Below, piece after piece: positions 1 through 10,035 of a stretch of DNA of 64,000 nt; the first letter of the stretch is position 1, and each line of letters opens with the position of its first letter. Below the pieces are notes generated by a model. That model did no database searches, had not been told where the DNA came from, and saw nothing but the letters and a program-made list of their open reading frames with translations. Origin of the DNA: Pomphorhynchus laevis. Lineage: Eukaryota; Acanthocephala; Palaeacanthocephala; Echinorhynchida; Pomphorhynchidae. A program made the position numbers and the translations under genes. The DNA is taken from the NCBI GenBank assembly GCA_012934845.2, contig WNNJ02000871.1:31014-95013 (forward strand). Direction: 5' to 3'.

Positions 1-180
1 TGCTACATTAGACATGAGATGGGCATTGTCCGCTTCGGGGTTTGCGAATGCAATAGAAAAAGTTTGGTCGTCTTTGTTTTTAATAAATCTAATGTTTTGA
101 ATGGAATAACGCTTTTGAAGCTTTGCGATATCTTCTTTTTCCAGGTCGGGGATAATATTAGTAATCTTTACTGACGACAT
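1..180 (-). CDS. Partial ORF, RRM-like, runs off the window edge
   Basis: On the minus strand an ATG at 180 opens 60 codons that stay open to the window edge. The peptide starts MSSVKITNIIPDL, continues with a helix-like EKEDIAKLQKRY, then two strand-like pieces, IQNIRFIKN and FSIAFANPEADNAH. The order strand, helix, strand, strand with an I/V-rich first strand is what an RNA-recognition fold would give. That is an inference from pattern, not a recognised family. It could be an exon of a host gene or the RRM of a LINE ORF1. It lies just downstream, in its own direction, of the tandem units at 290-1003. No partner exon can be tested because the window ends. Confidence 0.35.
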   Translation of the reverse strand, partial: MSSVKITNIIPDLEKEDIAKLQKRYSIQNIRFIKNKDDQTFSIAFANPEADNAHLMSNVA

Positions 181-289
181 AATAGGCTTTAATACTAGAG
201 TTGCTTTATATTAGTATTACAGGCCATATCCATAAGGCTGTTTTGACCGCTCACAAAAAAAGAAAAAATCATTCAGTATATATATCTTA

Positions 290-1003
290 AAGTAAGTGTT
301 CGAATCGAGCATATTCTTCAGTCTGCAAACTCTCGTCACTCCTAGACGGTTATGTGATAGCCGGCAGCCATCGTCAGTAAGATGAACTATCACACGCCGT
401 TTCGGCTGCCTCTGTGACATTGTGAAAATGCATTTCCGACATCTAGCTTAAATTGTTGGTGGCGTTAGCTCTTAAATCCAACAATTTGCAATGCAGACCA
501 TCATAAACAACCAGAGGATCAAACTTTCGGATGCTTGACTGTAAGAAACCGAGATTGAGTGGATCAATTCTTTCTATGTAATCATAAGAGTTTCGTTTGA
601 ATCGGCATTGCTCGAGATTGCGAATAGCAATTCTTTCCGTATCTTTAAGTAAGTGTTCGAATCGAGCATATTCTTCAGTCTGCAAACTCTCGTCACTCCT
701 AGACGGTCATGTGATAGCCGACAGCCATCGTCAGTAAGATGAACTATCACACGCCGTTTCGGCTGCCTCTGTGACATTGTGAAAATGCATTTCCGACATC
801 TAGCTTAAATTGTTGATGGCGTTAGCTCTTAAATCCAACAATTTGCAATGCAGACCATCATAAACAACCAGAGGATCAAACTTTCGGATGCTTGACTTAA
901 GAAACCGAGATTGAGTGGATCAATTCTTTCTATGTAATCATAAGAGTTTCGTTTGAATCGGCATTGCTCGAGTTTGCGAATAGCAATTCTTTCCGTATCT
1001 TTA
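290..1003 (-). repeat. Two tandem copies of a 357-bp gene-like unit
   Basis: The segment starting AGTAAGTGTTCGAATCGAGC at 291 recurs at 648 with period about 357 and only scattered differences, including a 2-base indel near 536/894. On the minus strand each unit encodes a peptide starting MSQRQPKRRVIVHLTDDG (ATG near 420 and 777). Another frame in the unit ends KLLDLRANATNNLS before a stop. I do not recognise the protein. A third unit begins at 1226 after a LINE insertion and breaks off near 1325. A partial inverted copy follows at 1330-1478, and a trace of the same start region is at 17828-17862. The units could be duplicated exons of a host gene or a LINE ORF1 fragment; codon-level evidence does not decide. 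Confidence 0.75.
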
Positions 1004-1004
1004 A

Positions 1005-1225
1005 GTAAAAAAAAAGATTTATTTTAACGTGGCAAATGCGTGCCAGCGCACGCTTACATGACCACAACAAAAACAAAACTGTGAATCAGGCGTCGAGAAG
1101 GTGTGAACGGAGGAGGTGTTTGAATGTGATAAAAGAGGGAGCGCGGCGGACGTCGAGAGGGAGTTGATTCCAGGCGAGTGAGGCGGCGACGAGGAAGGAT
1201 CGGTGACCGTAGTTGTTGGAGTAAT
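1005..1225 (-). mobile_element. LINE-A 3' end inserted in the tandem array
   Basis: This short, 5'-truncated piece is nearly identical to the 3' end of the long LINE-A copy at 59876-62612. It shares the terminus reading ACGTTAAAATAAATC followed by a T-run on the minus strand. It sits exactly between the second and third 357-bp unit and is flanked by AAGTA on both sides (ends at 1007 and starts at 1226), a likely target-site duplication. High identity to the 59.9-kb copy suggests a fairly recent insertion. Confidence 0.85.
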
Positions 1226-1480
1226 AAGTAAGTGTTCGAATCGAGCATATTCTTCAGTCTGCAAACTCTCGTCGCTCCTAGACGGTCATGTGATAGCCGG
1301 CAGCCATCGTCAGTAAGATGAACAATTTGCAAATTCAAATTGTTGGATTTAAGAGCTAACGCCACCAACAATTTAAGCTAGATGTCGGAAATGCATTTTC
1401 ACAATGTCACAGAGGCAACCGAAACGGTGTGTGATAGTTCATCTTACTGACGATGGCTTCCGGCTATTACATGACCGTCT
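1226..1480. repeat. Third tandem unit (partial) and inverted partial copy
   Basis: At 1226-1325 the 357-bp unit resumes in the minus orientation. Near 1326-1350 the sequence turns round a small palindrome, and 1351-1478 repeats the unit in the plus orientation, including ATGTCACAGAGGCAACCGAA at 1404. The result is an inverted junction inside a multi-copy segment. The + strand reading frame that starts at 1404 runs out of the unit into unrelated LINE sequence, so it is not a real gene. Confidence 0.7.
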
Positions 1481-1489
1481 AGGGGTATC

Positions 1490-2315
1490 GCTTACGTGGT
1501 GGATGGCTTACCGCTTATGTTATTATTATATGTCGACTTCCAAGGGAGCTGAAGCTCGTAAGGAAGCATCACATCGAATAAAACAGAAAAAAAACGTAAA
1601 AAAACATCAAGAGTTCACGAGGTCAAGCTTTAGGCGTTCTTTGAATTGCACAGCAGAAGAGCTGTTGATTACACCAAGTGATAATCCATTCCATCGTTTA
1701 AAACGCGATCCATCATTGTCGTACAATTTGTTCGATGCTTCAAACATAGCTCGTGTCCACGTAACATTGAGGATTCACGAAGACAGAACAGCTGCTTACA
1801 CTGATGGTTAGGCACGCGCAGCAACATCCACACTAGTGTAAGATCTGCAATCAACAGATCGCATTCAATAGATCGTATACCCAACGTCTCTAGTCTAACT
1901 GAATAAGGAACGGAGCGAGTTGCCGGAACTAAGTGCGTGGCTCTTCTCAAAATGTTGTCGAATTCAATCAATTCTGATTTCAGTTGAGAGTGTGTCGCGT
2001 GAGATGCATAGAACATATGTGATTTTACGAGACTCGAATATACAATGCGTAAAGCCTTTGGCTCAAGTCGTCCAACTTTTCGATGAAGAAATTCTAAAAT
2101 TCTACTGCATTTTGCAATAATCGCAGAAGAATGAAGACGAGATTTTAAATTGGAGAAGATAACAACACCTAGATCAGTAAAGTGATTTACTGATTTGATA
2201 ACTGCTGAGCTGAATTGATACGAAGGGGAAGGTAATCGGGATTGACCAATTATCATATGTCGACATTTACTAATGTCGGGATAATTATTAAGAAGATAAT
2301 AAATATTCAAAAATT
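1490..2315 (-). mobile_element. LINE-B-like fragment, C-terminal domain of ORF2
   Basis: A minus-strand frame of 213 codons (2310-1669) carries the post-RT region typical of LINE ORF2: KSVNHFTDLGVVIFSNLKSR, then ALRIVYSSLVKSHMFYASH and NILRRATHLVPATRSVPY. The same landmarks (LYNALVRPHIEY, DNILRRGSRLCKGV) occur in the plus-strand copy at 10036-12810, so it belongs to the same group or a close relative. The RT fingers and palm are absent: the piece is 5'-truncated. A frame break separates it from the last residues, which read on to about 1610, followed by presumed 3' UTR. Confidence 0.7.
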
Positions 2316-2515
2316 TTATTACATATAATCATAAATAATTGTTTCGTGAATTACATGCCATTTGCGGTAACCATTTCTTGTATAGAGATAAAAGAAATAT
2401 TTTCATCAAAAAAATTATTATTGAGTGCAAGACAAAGCTTAAAGATTAAATATTTTATCAAATATTTTATTAAATATTTTAAATATATTACATGCAGTTT
2501 CTAAGCAATATCGCT

Positions 2516-2818
2516 GTCGGTTCCCCATCGTTCATCAACCTTTCTTTCTTAGACGACACTCGCCCCACCTCGCTATCGCAGCGTTCCCGTAATTCCCTCT
2601 TACTCCACGTTACCGATTACTCCAACAACTATGGCCTCGCCGCCTCACTCGCCTGGAATTAACTCCCTCTCGACGTCCGCCGCGCCTTCTTCTTTATCAC
2701 ATTCAAACACCTCCTCCGTTCACACCTTCTCGACACATGATTCACAGTCTTGTTTTGTTGTAGTCATGTAAGCGTGCGCTGGCACGCATTTGCCACGTTA
2801 AAATAAATCTTTTTTTAA
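2516..2818 (+). mobile_element. LINE-A 3' end fragment
   Basis: Plus-strand copy of the LINE-A terminus. It contains the C-terminal Ser/Pro-rich coding tail and the shared 3' UTR ending AAATAAATCTTTTTTT. It matches 59876-60190 in reverse complement. The sequence ACGTTAAAATAAATCTTTTT recurs once more alone at about 2935-2955, apparently a tiny secondary copy of the tail. Confidence 0.8.
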
Positions 2819-3957
2819 TATTCTTTTATGCGTGTTTGAGGTCGACAGAGTGCTTGGCCGGAAATACGATCTTTGTGAAAATTAAATCGCAAATGTAGAC
2901 CATGTTTATATCGCATAATTAATTAATATTTGCCACGTTAAAATAAATCTTTTTTATATCGCATAATTAATTAATTTAATTGTCAATTTTCTCAACTTTA
3001 GAGCTAAATGGGTTTATAGTAAAAAAGCTAGAGATGCAATTCTTAGAATATAGTCATCTAAACATTTTTATGATTAAGATAAGCTCATTATTTATATTAG
3101 CGAGCATCTATTTGCGTTAGCTTTTTTCAAATATAGCTGACTCACCGTATTCAAGTCGAAAAAGTGCCTTCTAAAAAATTAAACTTTTTAATCTGCTTTA
3201 AGCAGCAGCGCATATTTCGTATATTATGTTTCTGGGTTCGGAACCAAACGATCTAACTGTTTTTATAAAAGCTCGCTTTAAAGGCATCATTTTGCATTAG
3301 ATGATATACTTATATCAATGCAAATAACATCAGTTGTTCAAACAACAGAAAAATAAACGCAACTTAGTATATTTAAAATTAGGATTGCGTCGCAAAGAGA
3401 TAAATAGAGCGTAATGTTTATGCTTTATTGGTCCTAAAAATTAAACACTACGTCGTCACTTTACACTGAACAATAGATTGCTGTTATCTTAAAAAATCGT
3501 ATTCAAACGTTGTATGACTTTGCGGATTTGATGCATTATGCAACGAGATAATTGTTGTGTATCAGAATTTAATCAGAGCTAAAATTAATCTTATGTAATC
3601 TTTATAGTTTGCATACCCAATCGTATTGTAAGTTTCGTAAATTACCTCATAATTTATAGTTATATTTATTCACGACAAGTGTATGAATATTAATGCTGAT
3701 TTGATCATACCCAGATCAAAACCACGATTCTTAGAAACATGATATAAAAACACGATCCTTAAAATTCATAAATCGGCACCACAATCGATCAAAATAAATC
3801 AGACTTTTCTGTGTAGCCATGAGATAAAAAAATAGTTTTAAGGATTTTATAAAACATAAAATTATTATTTTTTTATAAATAATTAATTATATTTTAATAA
3901 TTATATAAAATAAATTTTAATTATTTCACGATATTTTTATTAAATTTAAATTAATAA
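2819..3957. other. AT-rich stretch with no recognised gene
   Basis: I see no long open frame, RNA gene or element boundary here. The DNA is AT-rich unique-looking sequence with a second copy of the LINE-A tail near 2935. Confidence 0.5.
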
Positions 3958-5800
3958 CCAGACCACCTGCAATCAGACTAACCGTGTCACTGGTTAGAAT
4001 GCTGAACTTTTTGTTAGCATGCAATATACCGTCCTCAATATCTCCAATCGTATGTGGGGCCAAACTATTAGCCTTTCGCAAGAAATATGTAAGAGTCCGC
4101 TCGATTGCAGAAGGCATTACAATAAGGCGGGTAGCCTCGAAAATCTCAAGCAGGTACGCCACGGAGACGATGGCTAATAGGCTACTCCTAGTCCAGCTCG
4201 GGGTTGGTGTGCAGCGAGGAATCGTGGCAGCAATTTATGCAGCAAGACCATTTCTTTGAAGCACGGCTGGCAGTTCGCAAACGTTTGTAAAACTTGATTT
4301 CCGTAATGAGTTTAATTGCATCAAGCCTGACGTATTTCTGAACTGTGTTTCCAGTGATATTCCAGGTATACTACCTTACGTTCACATGTACTATGAAAAG
4401 CCGAGCCGTTTATTTTCCGGTGATAACATCATTGAATCCCAAGAAGGCGTTCAACAAGGAGACTCACTTGGCCCACTTCTGTTCTGCCTTGCAGATAACG
4501 ACTTGGCACAGAGCCTAAATTCCAATCTGAACATATGGTATCTAGACGACTGCGTACTAGGTTGATCCACTTCGTCACTAGTTTCAAGCTTCCTCGAAGT
4601 TCAGAGACTCAGCAATGAGATCGGACTAGAGCTCAACACGGAGAAATGCGAGATAGTAACTGAGTGCGAAGAAGCTTGGCAAACAATTTGCCACCTTCTT
4701 CCTGGCTGCAAATCGATTCCACAGTTAGACGCATCTCTGGTTGGTGCATCAATCGGCCGCGAAACACAAATCGACAAGGCAGTTGATGGAGCGTCAGCGA
4801 GCTAATTTAAGCGGGAAGCAGACTAACCAAACTCAGCAATCACGACGCATTGTTCCTGCTTCGGAACAGCATTAGCCTACCCAAGATAAGCTTCTTACTA
4901 AGAAGCCCCCCGTGTTTTCAAAGTGGGGAATTGTGTCACTTCAACGGAGAACTGAGGAGGCTAATTTCAGGTATTCTAAACATTCCCTTACCAGATAAAG
5001 CGTGGAAACAGACGATGCTCCCGGTAAGATTAGGCGGCATGAAACTTCTATTAATCACTGAAAATGCAATTCCAGCATTCACTTCATCGATCCTCGGAGC
5101 CGAATACCTGATTAATTTGATACTCCGCAACACAACGATCACTGCGGCCGGCTCACAAGATCCAGACTTTATCGAAGCCAGTAGTCTCTAGAGCGCAAAT
5201 GTTTGCTCTCCCGCCTAGACGATCAATCACTATCTCTGGCCGTTGCGCTGAGGCGAGGAGTTCACAGTAACCAGCCCTATGTATGCGCATGTGGCGACCG
5301 GTAAATCGAGGGAGCGCACACGTTCTCGATTGCCGACGTTCAAAGGTGCGCTTTCTCCGTCACTCAACTGTCGACGAACTAGTGAGAAAGGCGCTTCAAG
5401 CTTCTGGCAATCCGTCTAGACTCGAATCAGTTGGTCTGTCGCGGGACGATGGGAAGAGGCTAGATGGCGTCACGTTGACACTGTGAGACGAGGGTCGAAT
5501 ACTGGTGTGGGACTTTACCTGCCCCAACACCCTCGCTACCAACTACGAATCACACGCAATATTCACGGCCGGAGCAGTCGCACGATGCTCCGAAGAAAAG
5601 TTCAAAATACAGTAATCTCGACAAGCATCAATACGAATTTACTCCTATTGCAGTCGAAACCCTTGGCGCCTACGGTCCATCCGCAACGTAGTCCCTGGAC
5701 TCACTTTGAGCGAGGCTATCTCGAAATACGGGGAAAACGTGCCCGCACATGGCTAATGCAGCGCCTTAGCACTGCCATACAACGGGGCAATGCGGCATGA
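3958..5800 (+). mobile_element. LINE-D: degraded non-LTR reverse transcriptase ORF
   Basis: Several broken plus-strand frames line up with one RT protein. The fingers region reads LLAFRKKYVRVRSIAEGITI and RRVASKISSRY (about 4050-4150). Motif B reads EGVQQGDSLGPLLFC (about 4440). The catalytic box reads WYLDDC (4536-4553). A post-RT region reads DELVRKALQASG and LSRDDGKRLDGVTL (5360-5480). The protein ends IQRGNAA at a stop at 5800. This terminus and the SRDDGKR block are typical of a widespread invertebrate LINE-like RT family; I cannot name the clade. Several stops and frame changes make it inactive. It probably lacks its 5' end. Confidence 0.75.
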
Positions 5801-6480
5801 GGAATCAACCGAAGAATCGACGTTCGAATTTTTAGTTTAACATTGTTGTCTATTTTCTATTTTTATTTTAATTTATTACAATAATAAATTTAAATCGGAA
5901 ATAATTTGGTAAAAGTTAGAAATACAAAGTTAACTTTATAAAACATCAGATTAGTATATCAAACGGTATATTGTTCGTCTCCGATCGTATATTAAGCGTC
6001 TACATTGACAATGCTTCGTCTACAATTCGATATAAACACATCATGTCTGTGAAATCATCTCTTTGATCCTTTTTATCCAAATTTCTAGCTAATTTTCTTT
6101 TTATATGAGGATATATTCCATTCGCTGCCATTATTTGACACTGGACATAGTTTTGTATTTAAACAACATATATTTTGTATTTATATATATTGGTTTATAT
6201 TTGTATATATTGACTATAGGCTGACTATATTTATAGTCAACTATATTTATAGGAAGGCTCGCGAGGAGCAACAGGGTAGAACAAGAAAAGGAGAGACGAA
6301 TCTACGCATAATAAATTTTAAAATAGTTCGGTGGCGACCATCAGTACGTTGGAACCCGCTTCTCCCAAACTTGAAAATGAGTTTTATTCTGATTCCAATT
6401 TTGATGATTTAATGATTTTTCTGAGGTACATGCTAAAACTGGCAAAACCTTTACGTTATCTTTACGTTATATATATTTTC
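5801..6480. other. Non-coding AT-rich spacer
   Basis: No recognisable gene. A 43-codon minus-strand ORF (6131-5999) starting MAANGIYPHIKRKLARN is present but has no supporting context. The end of this stretch leads into the endonuclease region of the interrupted LINE-B copy. Confidence 0.4.
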
Positions 6481-6484
6481 GTAT

Positions 6485-6763
6485 ATATTCTAACATTTTT
6501 GATGATTGTGTTGCCATCCCTAACTATTTTCTAATACGTTCGGATCGCTCGTGTGGTAAACGTGGATGTGGGGTAGCCGCCTATGTGCGAAATAATCTCC
6601 TGGTATCGAATATCTCTGCTTTTCGCGATGATATTGGTTCTTCCTTTGAATGTCTTGCTTTTACACTGGGAAATGGTCAACGATCCCGATTCTGCGTCCT
6701 TTACCGTTCTCCGTCCTATGAATTGGCAACACAATCATCAAAAATGTTAGAATGTAGCCATGT
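6485..6763 (+). mobile_element. LINE-B copy 1, left part (endonuclease N-terminal half)
   Basis: Plus-strand frame reading FDDCVAIPNYFLIRSDRSCG, then KRGCGVAAYVRNNLL and RSRFCVLYRSPSYELA. It matches the apurinic-type endonuclease of the other LINE-B copies (RSDR..GRGGGVALFMRDE at 13830-13890; LGVLYRNPQ at 10350). The reading stops at a (TAA)n run, the tail of an inverted LINE-C insertion, and resumes near 8160 with LLGDFNIPQINW. The start of the element is not preserved or not recognisable. Confidence 0.75.
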
Positions 6764-7588
6764 TAATAATAATAATAATAATGGAGAGAAAATTTATTGC
6801 CATCGCGCCTCTCGGCTTCGACAAAATATAAAAGAAAGAAAATATAGTTACAATAAATCAAAAACATTCAATTTAAACGGATGCTGATGTTAGACGTTGT
6901 ACCATTACATTGCATCTTCTCTTCGTCATATACTATGCCCCTAATGCTTCTGCACTTTTCCTCTTAAAAGGCCTCAGATAGATCGTGCACTTTACTTCAT
7001 ACGATCAATATCTTGCAAACTCAAATGCTGCAAATATGGACATTCGAAAATATGAAGCAAGGACCAGCAAGCGCACAAACAAAATTTGCACGAACAGCAC
7101 GACGATCGCGAATGTAAAGGAATGTGTATACGACAAATCTTATCGTGGTACCCATGAGTAGAGAAACGCCAAACCAATGGCCGCTTACAATTGTGTGAAT
7201 TTTTCCAATGTTGTTGACAGACAACTGGCGTTAAAAAGTGTTCCGGATCAATCCCCGATATTTTCTTGTTAAATATTTCTAGATTTGCAGTATAATTAAC
7301 AGTTTCGACCATATTAAGAAGACTGCGCAGATATACGGATAAAGGTGGGACAGCTGCCAAGGTATAAACTAGTGTAGATGATGTCTTTGGTGAAACTCCC
7401 ACTATACGCTTTAAGAATCTTGCCTGACATCTGTCGAGCTGCATGAAATTACCGGAAGTCAAATCATTCCACACAACGGAAAGACCATAACTAATCATGG
7501 GCAACAACATGACTCTGAAATACCTCATTGCACCCTCGAAAGAGAGACTCCCCAGATTATGGATCAAACTCGTTGCCGTAATTATTTT
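6764..7588 (-). mobile_element. LINE-C 3' end, copy 1, nested in LINE-B
   Basis: Minus-strand ORF2 C-terminus. It includes the post-RT thumb region (MISYGLSVVWNDLTSGNFMQ, RFLKRIVGVSPKTSSTLVYT) and a Cys/His cluster CKFCLCACWSLLHIFECPYL near the end, the type of C-terminal finger seen in Jockey/R1/I-group LINEs. It is 5'-truncated and ends in a (TAA)n/(TTA)n tail at 6764-6780. The last ~540 bp is almost identical to copy 2 just to the right. Confidence 0.85.
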
Positions 7589-7589
7589 T

Positions 7590-8134
7590 GTTTTAATAAT
7601 AATAATAATGGAGAGAAAATTTATTGCCATCGCGCCTCTCGGCTTCGACAAAATATAAAAGAAAGAAAATATAGTTACAATAAATCAAAAACATTCAATT
7701 TAAACAGATGCTGATGTTAGACGTTGTACCATTACATTGCATCTTCTCTTCGTCATATACTATGCCCCTAATGCTTCTGCACTTTTCCTCTTAAAAGGCC
7801 TCAGATAGATCGTGCACTTTACTTCATACGATCAATATCTTGCAAACTCAAATGCTGCAAATATGGACATTCGAAAATATGAAGCAAGGACCAGCAAGCG
7901 CACAAACAAAATTTGCACGAACAGCACGACGATCGCGAATGTAAAGGAATGTGTATACGACAAATCTTATCGTGGTACCCATGAGTAGAGAAACGCCAAA
8001 CCAATGGCCGCTTACAATTGTGTGAATTTTTCCAATGTTGTTGACAGACAACTGGCGTTAAAAAGTGTTCCGGATCAATCCCCGATATTTTCTTGTTAAA
8101 TATTTCTAGATTTGCAGTATAATTAACAGTTTCG
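7590..8134 (-). mobile_element. LINE-C 3' end, copy 2, nested in LINE-B
   Basis: A second, shorter LINE-C terminus in the same orientation, with its own (TAA)n tail at about 7593-7608, directly abutting the 5' end of copy 1. Offset between the copies is 827 bp. In the shared stretch I see very few differences (for example G at 6880 against A at 7706), so the two inserted recently or arose as a dimer. The 5' junction at 8134 runs into a short direct repeat and then the right half of the LINE-B copy. Confidence 0.85.
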
Positions 8135-8159
8135 ATTTTGCTCCTGGGTAACAGTTTCT

Positions 8160-10010
8160 GATTTTGCTCCTGGGTGACTTCAATATCCCCCAAATAAACT
8201 GGAAAAATAGTCATTCACGACCAATTCACGGAATTGGGAAAGTACTGAGTGACTTTTTGTTACTCGAGATGCTCCTAGTTCAACATATTAAAGAACCTAC
8301 TTGTGTGACAGGGACGCCTTCTATACTCGATTTGGTCTTTACTAAGTGTTTGGGTGACGTTTCAGGTGTTCGTTATGACGCACCAATTGGCCATAGCAAT
8401 CACAGTGTACTCTCTATGAGACTGTCGTTGTTCAACAGGGCCTCACAAAACTCTAATTTTAAAACACGTTGTTGGGTACGTGTTGATGCTAGTCAGCTAG
8501 CTGCCAGCTTCCCAAAGGGTATCTGCGATAGTTTTCGTATTCACTTCGGTTTGGAGGTTCCAGTAGTCTTTGATCTGCTTCATGATGAGCTGAAGCGAAT
8601 TTCTGATATATTTGCTCCGCTACGTGCCTGCAAGTCCAAGCATGGGCATCCGCCTTGGTTCGACAGAGAGCTTCTTGATGCTATCAGATCCGGCAACAAA
8701 CTTTGGAGCGAATTTAAGCGTTCTCCTGCTTCCAAACGTGCTTACACCGACTCTCGGAACTTATGCAATCGGCTAAAATTTCAGAAACGCTATTCGACCG
8801 AAGATAGTATTGCCATGGATGCATATTTGAATCCCAGGAGGTTTTGGTCTTATGTAAGAAACAACAGAACTCTTGTCGCCACAATTAGCTCAATCCAAAC
8901 GCCAACTAAAACTTTGACCTAGCCGTTTCTAATCGCCCATCATTTAACTGATGGCTTGTTGGTGCAGGCTTTGACCTCTAACAAGCTGCATGACTTTAGT
9001 TGGAAGTATGTTGCGGTTGCTCATCGGTGTTGTGTTCGTTCACTCAGAGTGGATGAGGTGTTGAACGAGGTTATGAAGCTCGATCCGTTTACATCTCCGG
9101 AACCAGGCAATATTACCCCCTTCCTCGTCAAATCCCTGCGAACGTACTGAGCAATGTTTTAACTATCGTTTTAGATACAGCTTGGACACATCTTGGATTT
9201 CTGACAGTTGGAAGTGTGTAATTATGGTTCCTATTCTAAAAAAGCGTCCTGCTAGCTTTTGCGCGGAATTTCGGCTTATTAGCTTGACCAGCGTATTCTG
9301 CGAACTTTTAGAAAGAATCATTGCTAGTAGAATCAGGGATCATTTGGATCGTAATCACATATTGGTTTAATCTCAACATGGTTTCAGGATCGGACGTTCA
9401 TGCCTTACTAACCTACTAACTGCGCGTAAAAAATGAGCTGATACTTTGGGGCTGGGTTTCAGGTTCATCCAGTATTCCTTGATTTTTCGAAAGCTTTTGA
9501 TAGGGTATCACACGACGGCATAGTGTCTTTACTGTATCACTATGGACTCCATTAATATATTTGTGAGTGGGTCAGGGAATTTCTATCGAATAGGTCTTTC
9601 CGAGTTTGTGTGGGGGGCGTGTTTTCTTATTCGGTAAATATTAATTCTGGCGTACCGCAGGGATCAGTCCTTGGCCCACTGCTCTTTATAATCTTTATTA
9701 ATGATCTGCTAATCCGCTTATCATGCTCTCATCTAGCGTTTGCAGACGATCTAAAGATTTGGTCGATCATTAGTAGTTCTGCTGATCGAGTATCGTTACA
9801 AAATGATCTAAACTCTCTGATCAAGTAGTGCGGTTCTACCGGACTACGCTTGAATGTTAATAAATGTGTTCTTATGCAATTAGGTCGCCCGATTGAAACT
9901 CTAAGGTACTATATTGGAGATATTGTCTTAAAGGAAGTGTCTCATAAGGATTTAGGGATTATTGTCCATCGATCTTTGAAAACAAAGTTGACACTTAAGT
10001 GGTATTGACT
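8160..10010 (+). mobile_element. LINE-B copy 1, right part (endonuclease end, RT)
   Basis: Endonuclease C-half: LLGDFNIPQINW, PSILDLVFTK, GHSNHSVLS. A long linker follows (PPWFDRELLDAIRSGNK), open from 8164 to 8922. RT motifs come next: WKCVIMVPILKKR, FRLISLTSVFCELLERIIAS, FSKAFDRVSHDG (read around 9480-9520), INSGVPQGSVLGPLLFI (9650) and LAFADDLKIWS (9735). At least three stops or frame changes interrupt the RT, so the copy is dead. It ends near 10010, about 25 bp before the next LINE-B copy, and lacks most of the post-RT domain that copy 2 keeps. Confidence 0.85.
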
Positions 10011-10035
10011 GTTATGTACGTCTAAGTCGTATTGG

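Noticed and set aside
1404-1811. 135-codon plus-strand ORF starting MSQRQPKR
   Set aside because: Only the first ~25 codons belong to the repeated unit; the rest reads across an inversion junction into antisense LINE sequence.
5999-6131. 43-codon minus-strand ORF MAANGIYPHIKRKL...
   Set aside because: Too short and without context or a recognised family to support a gene.
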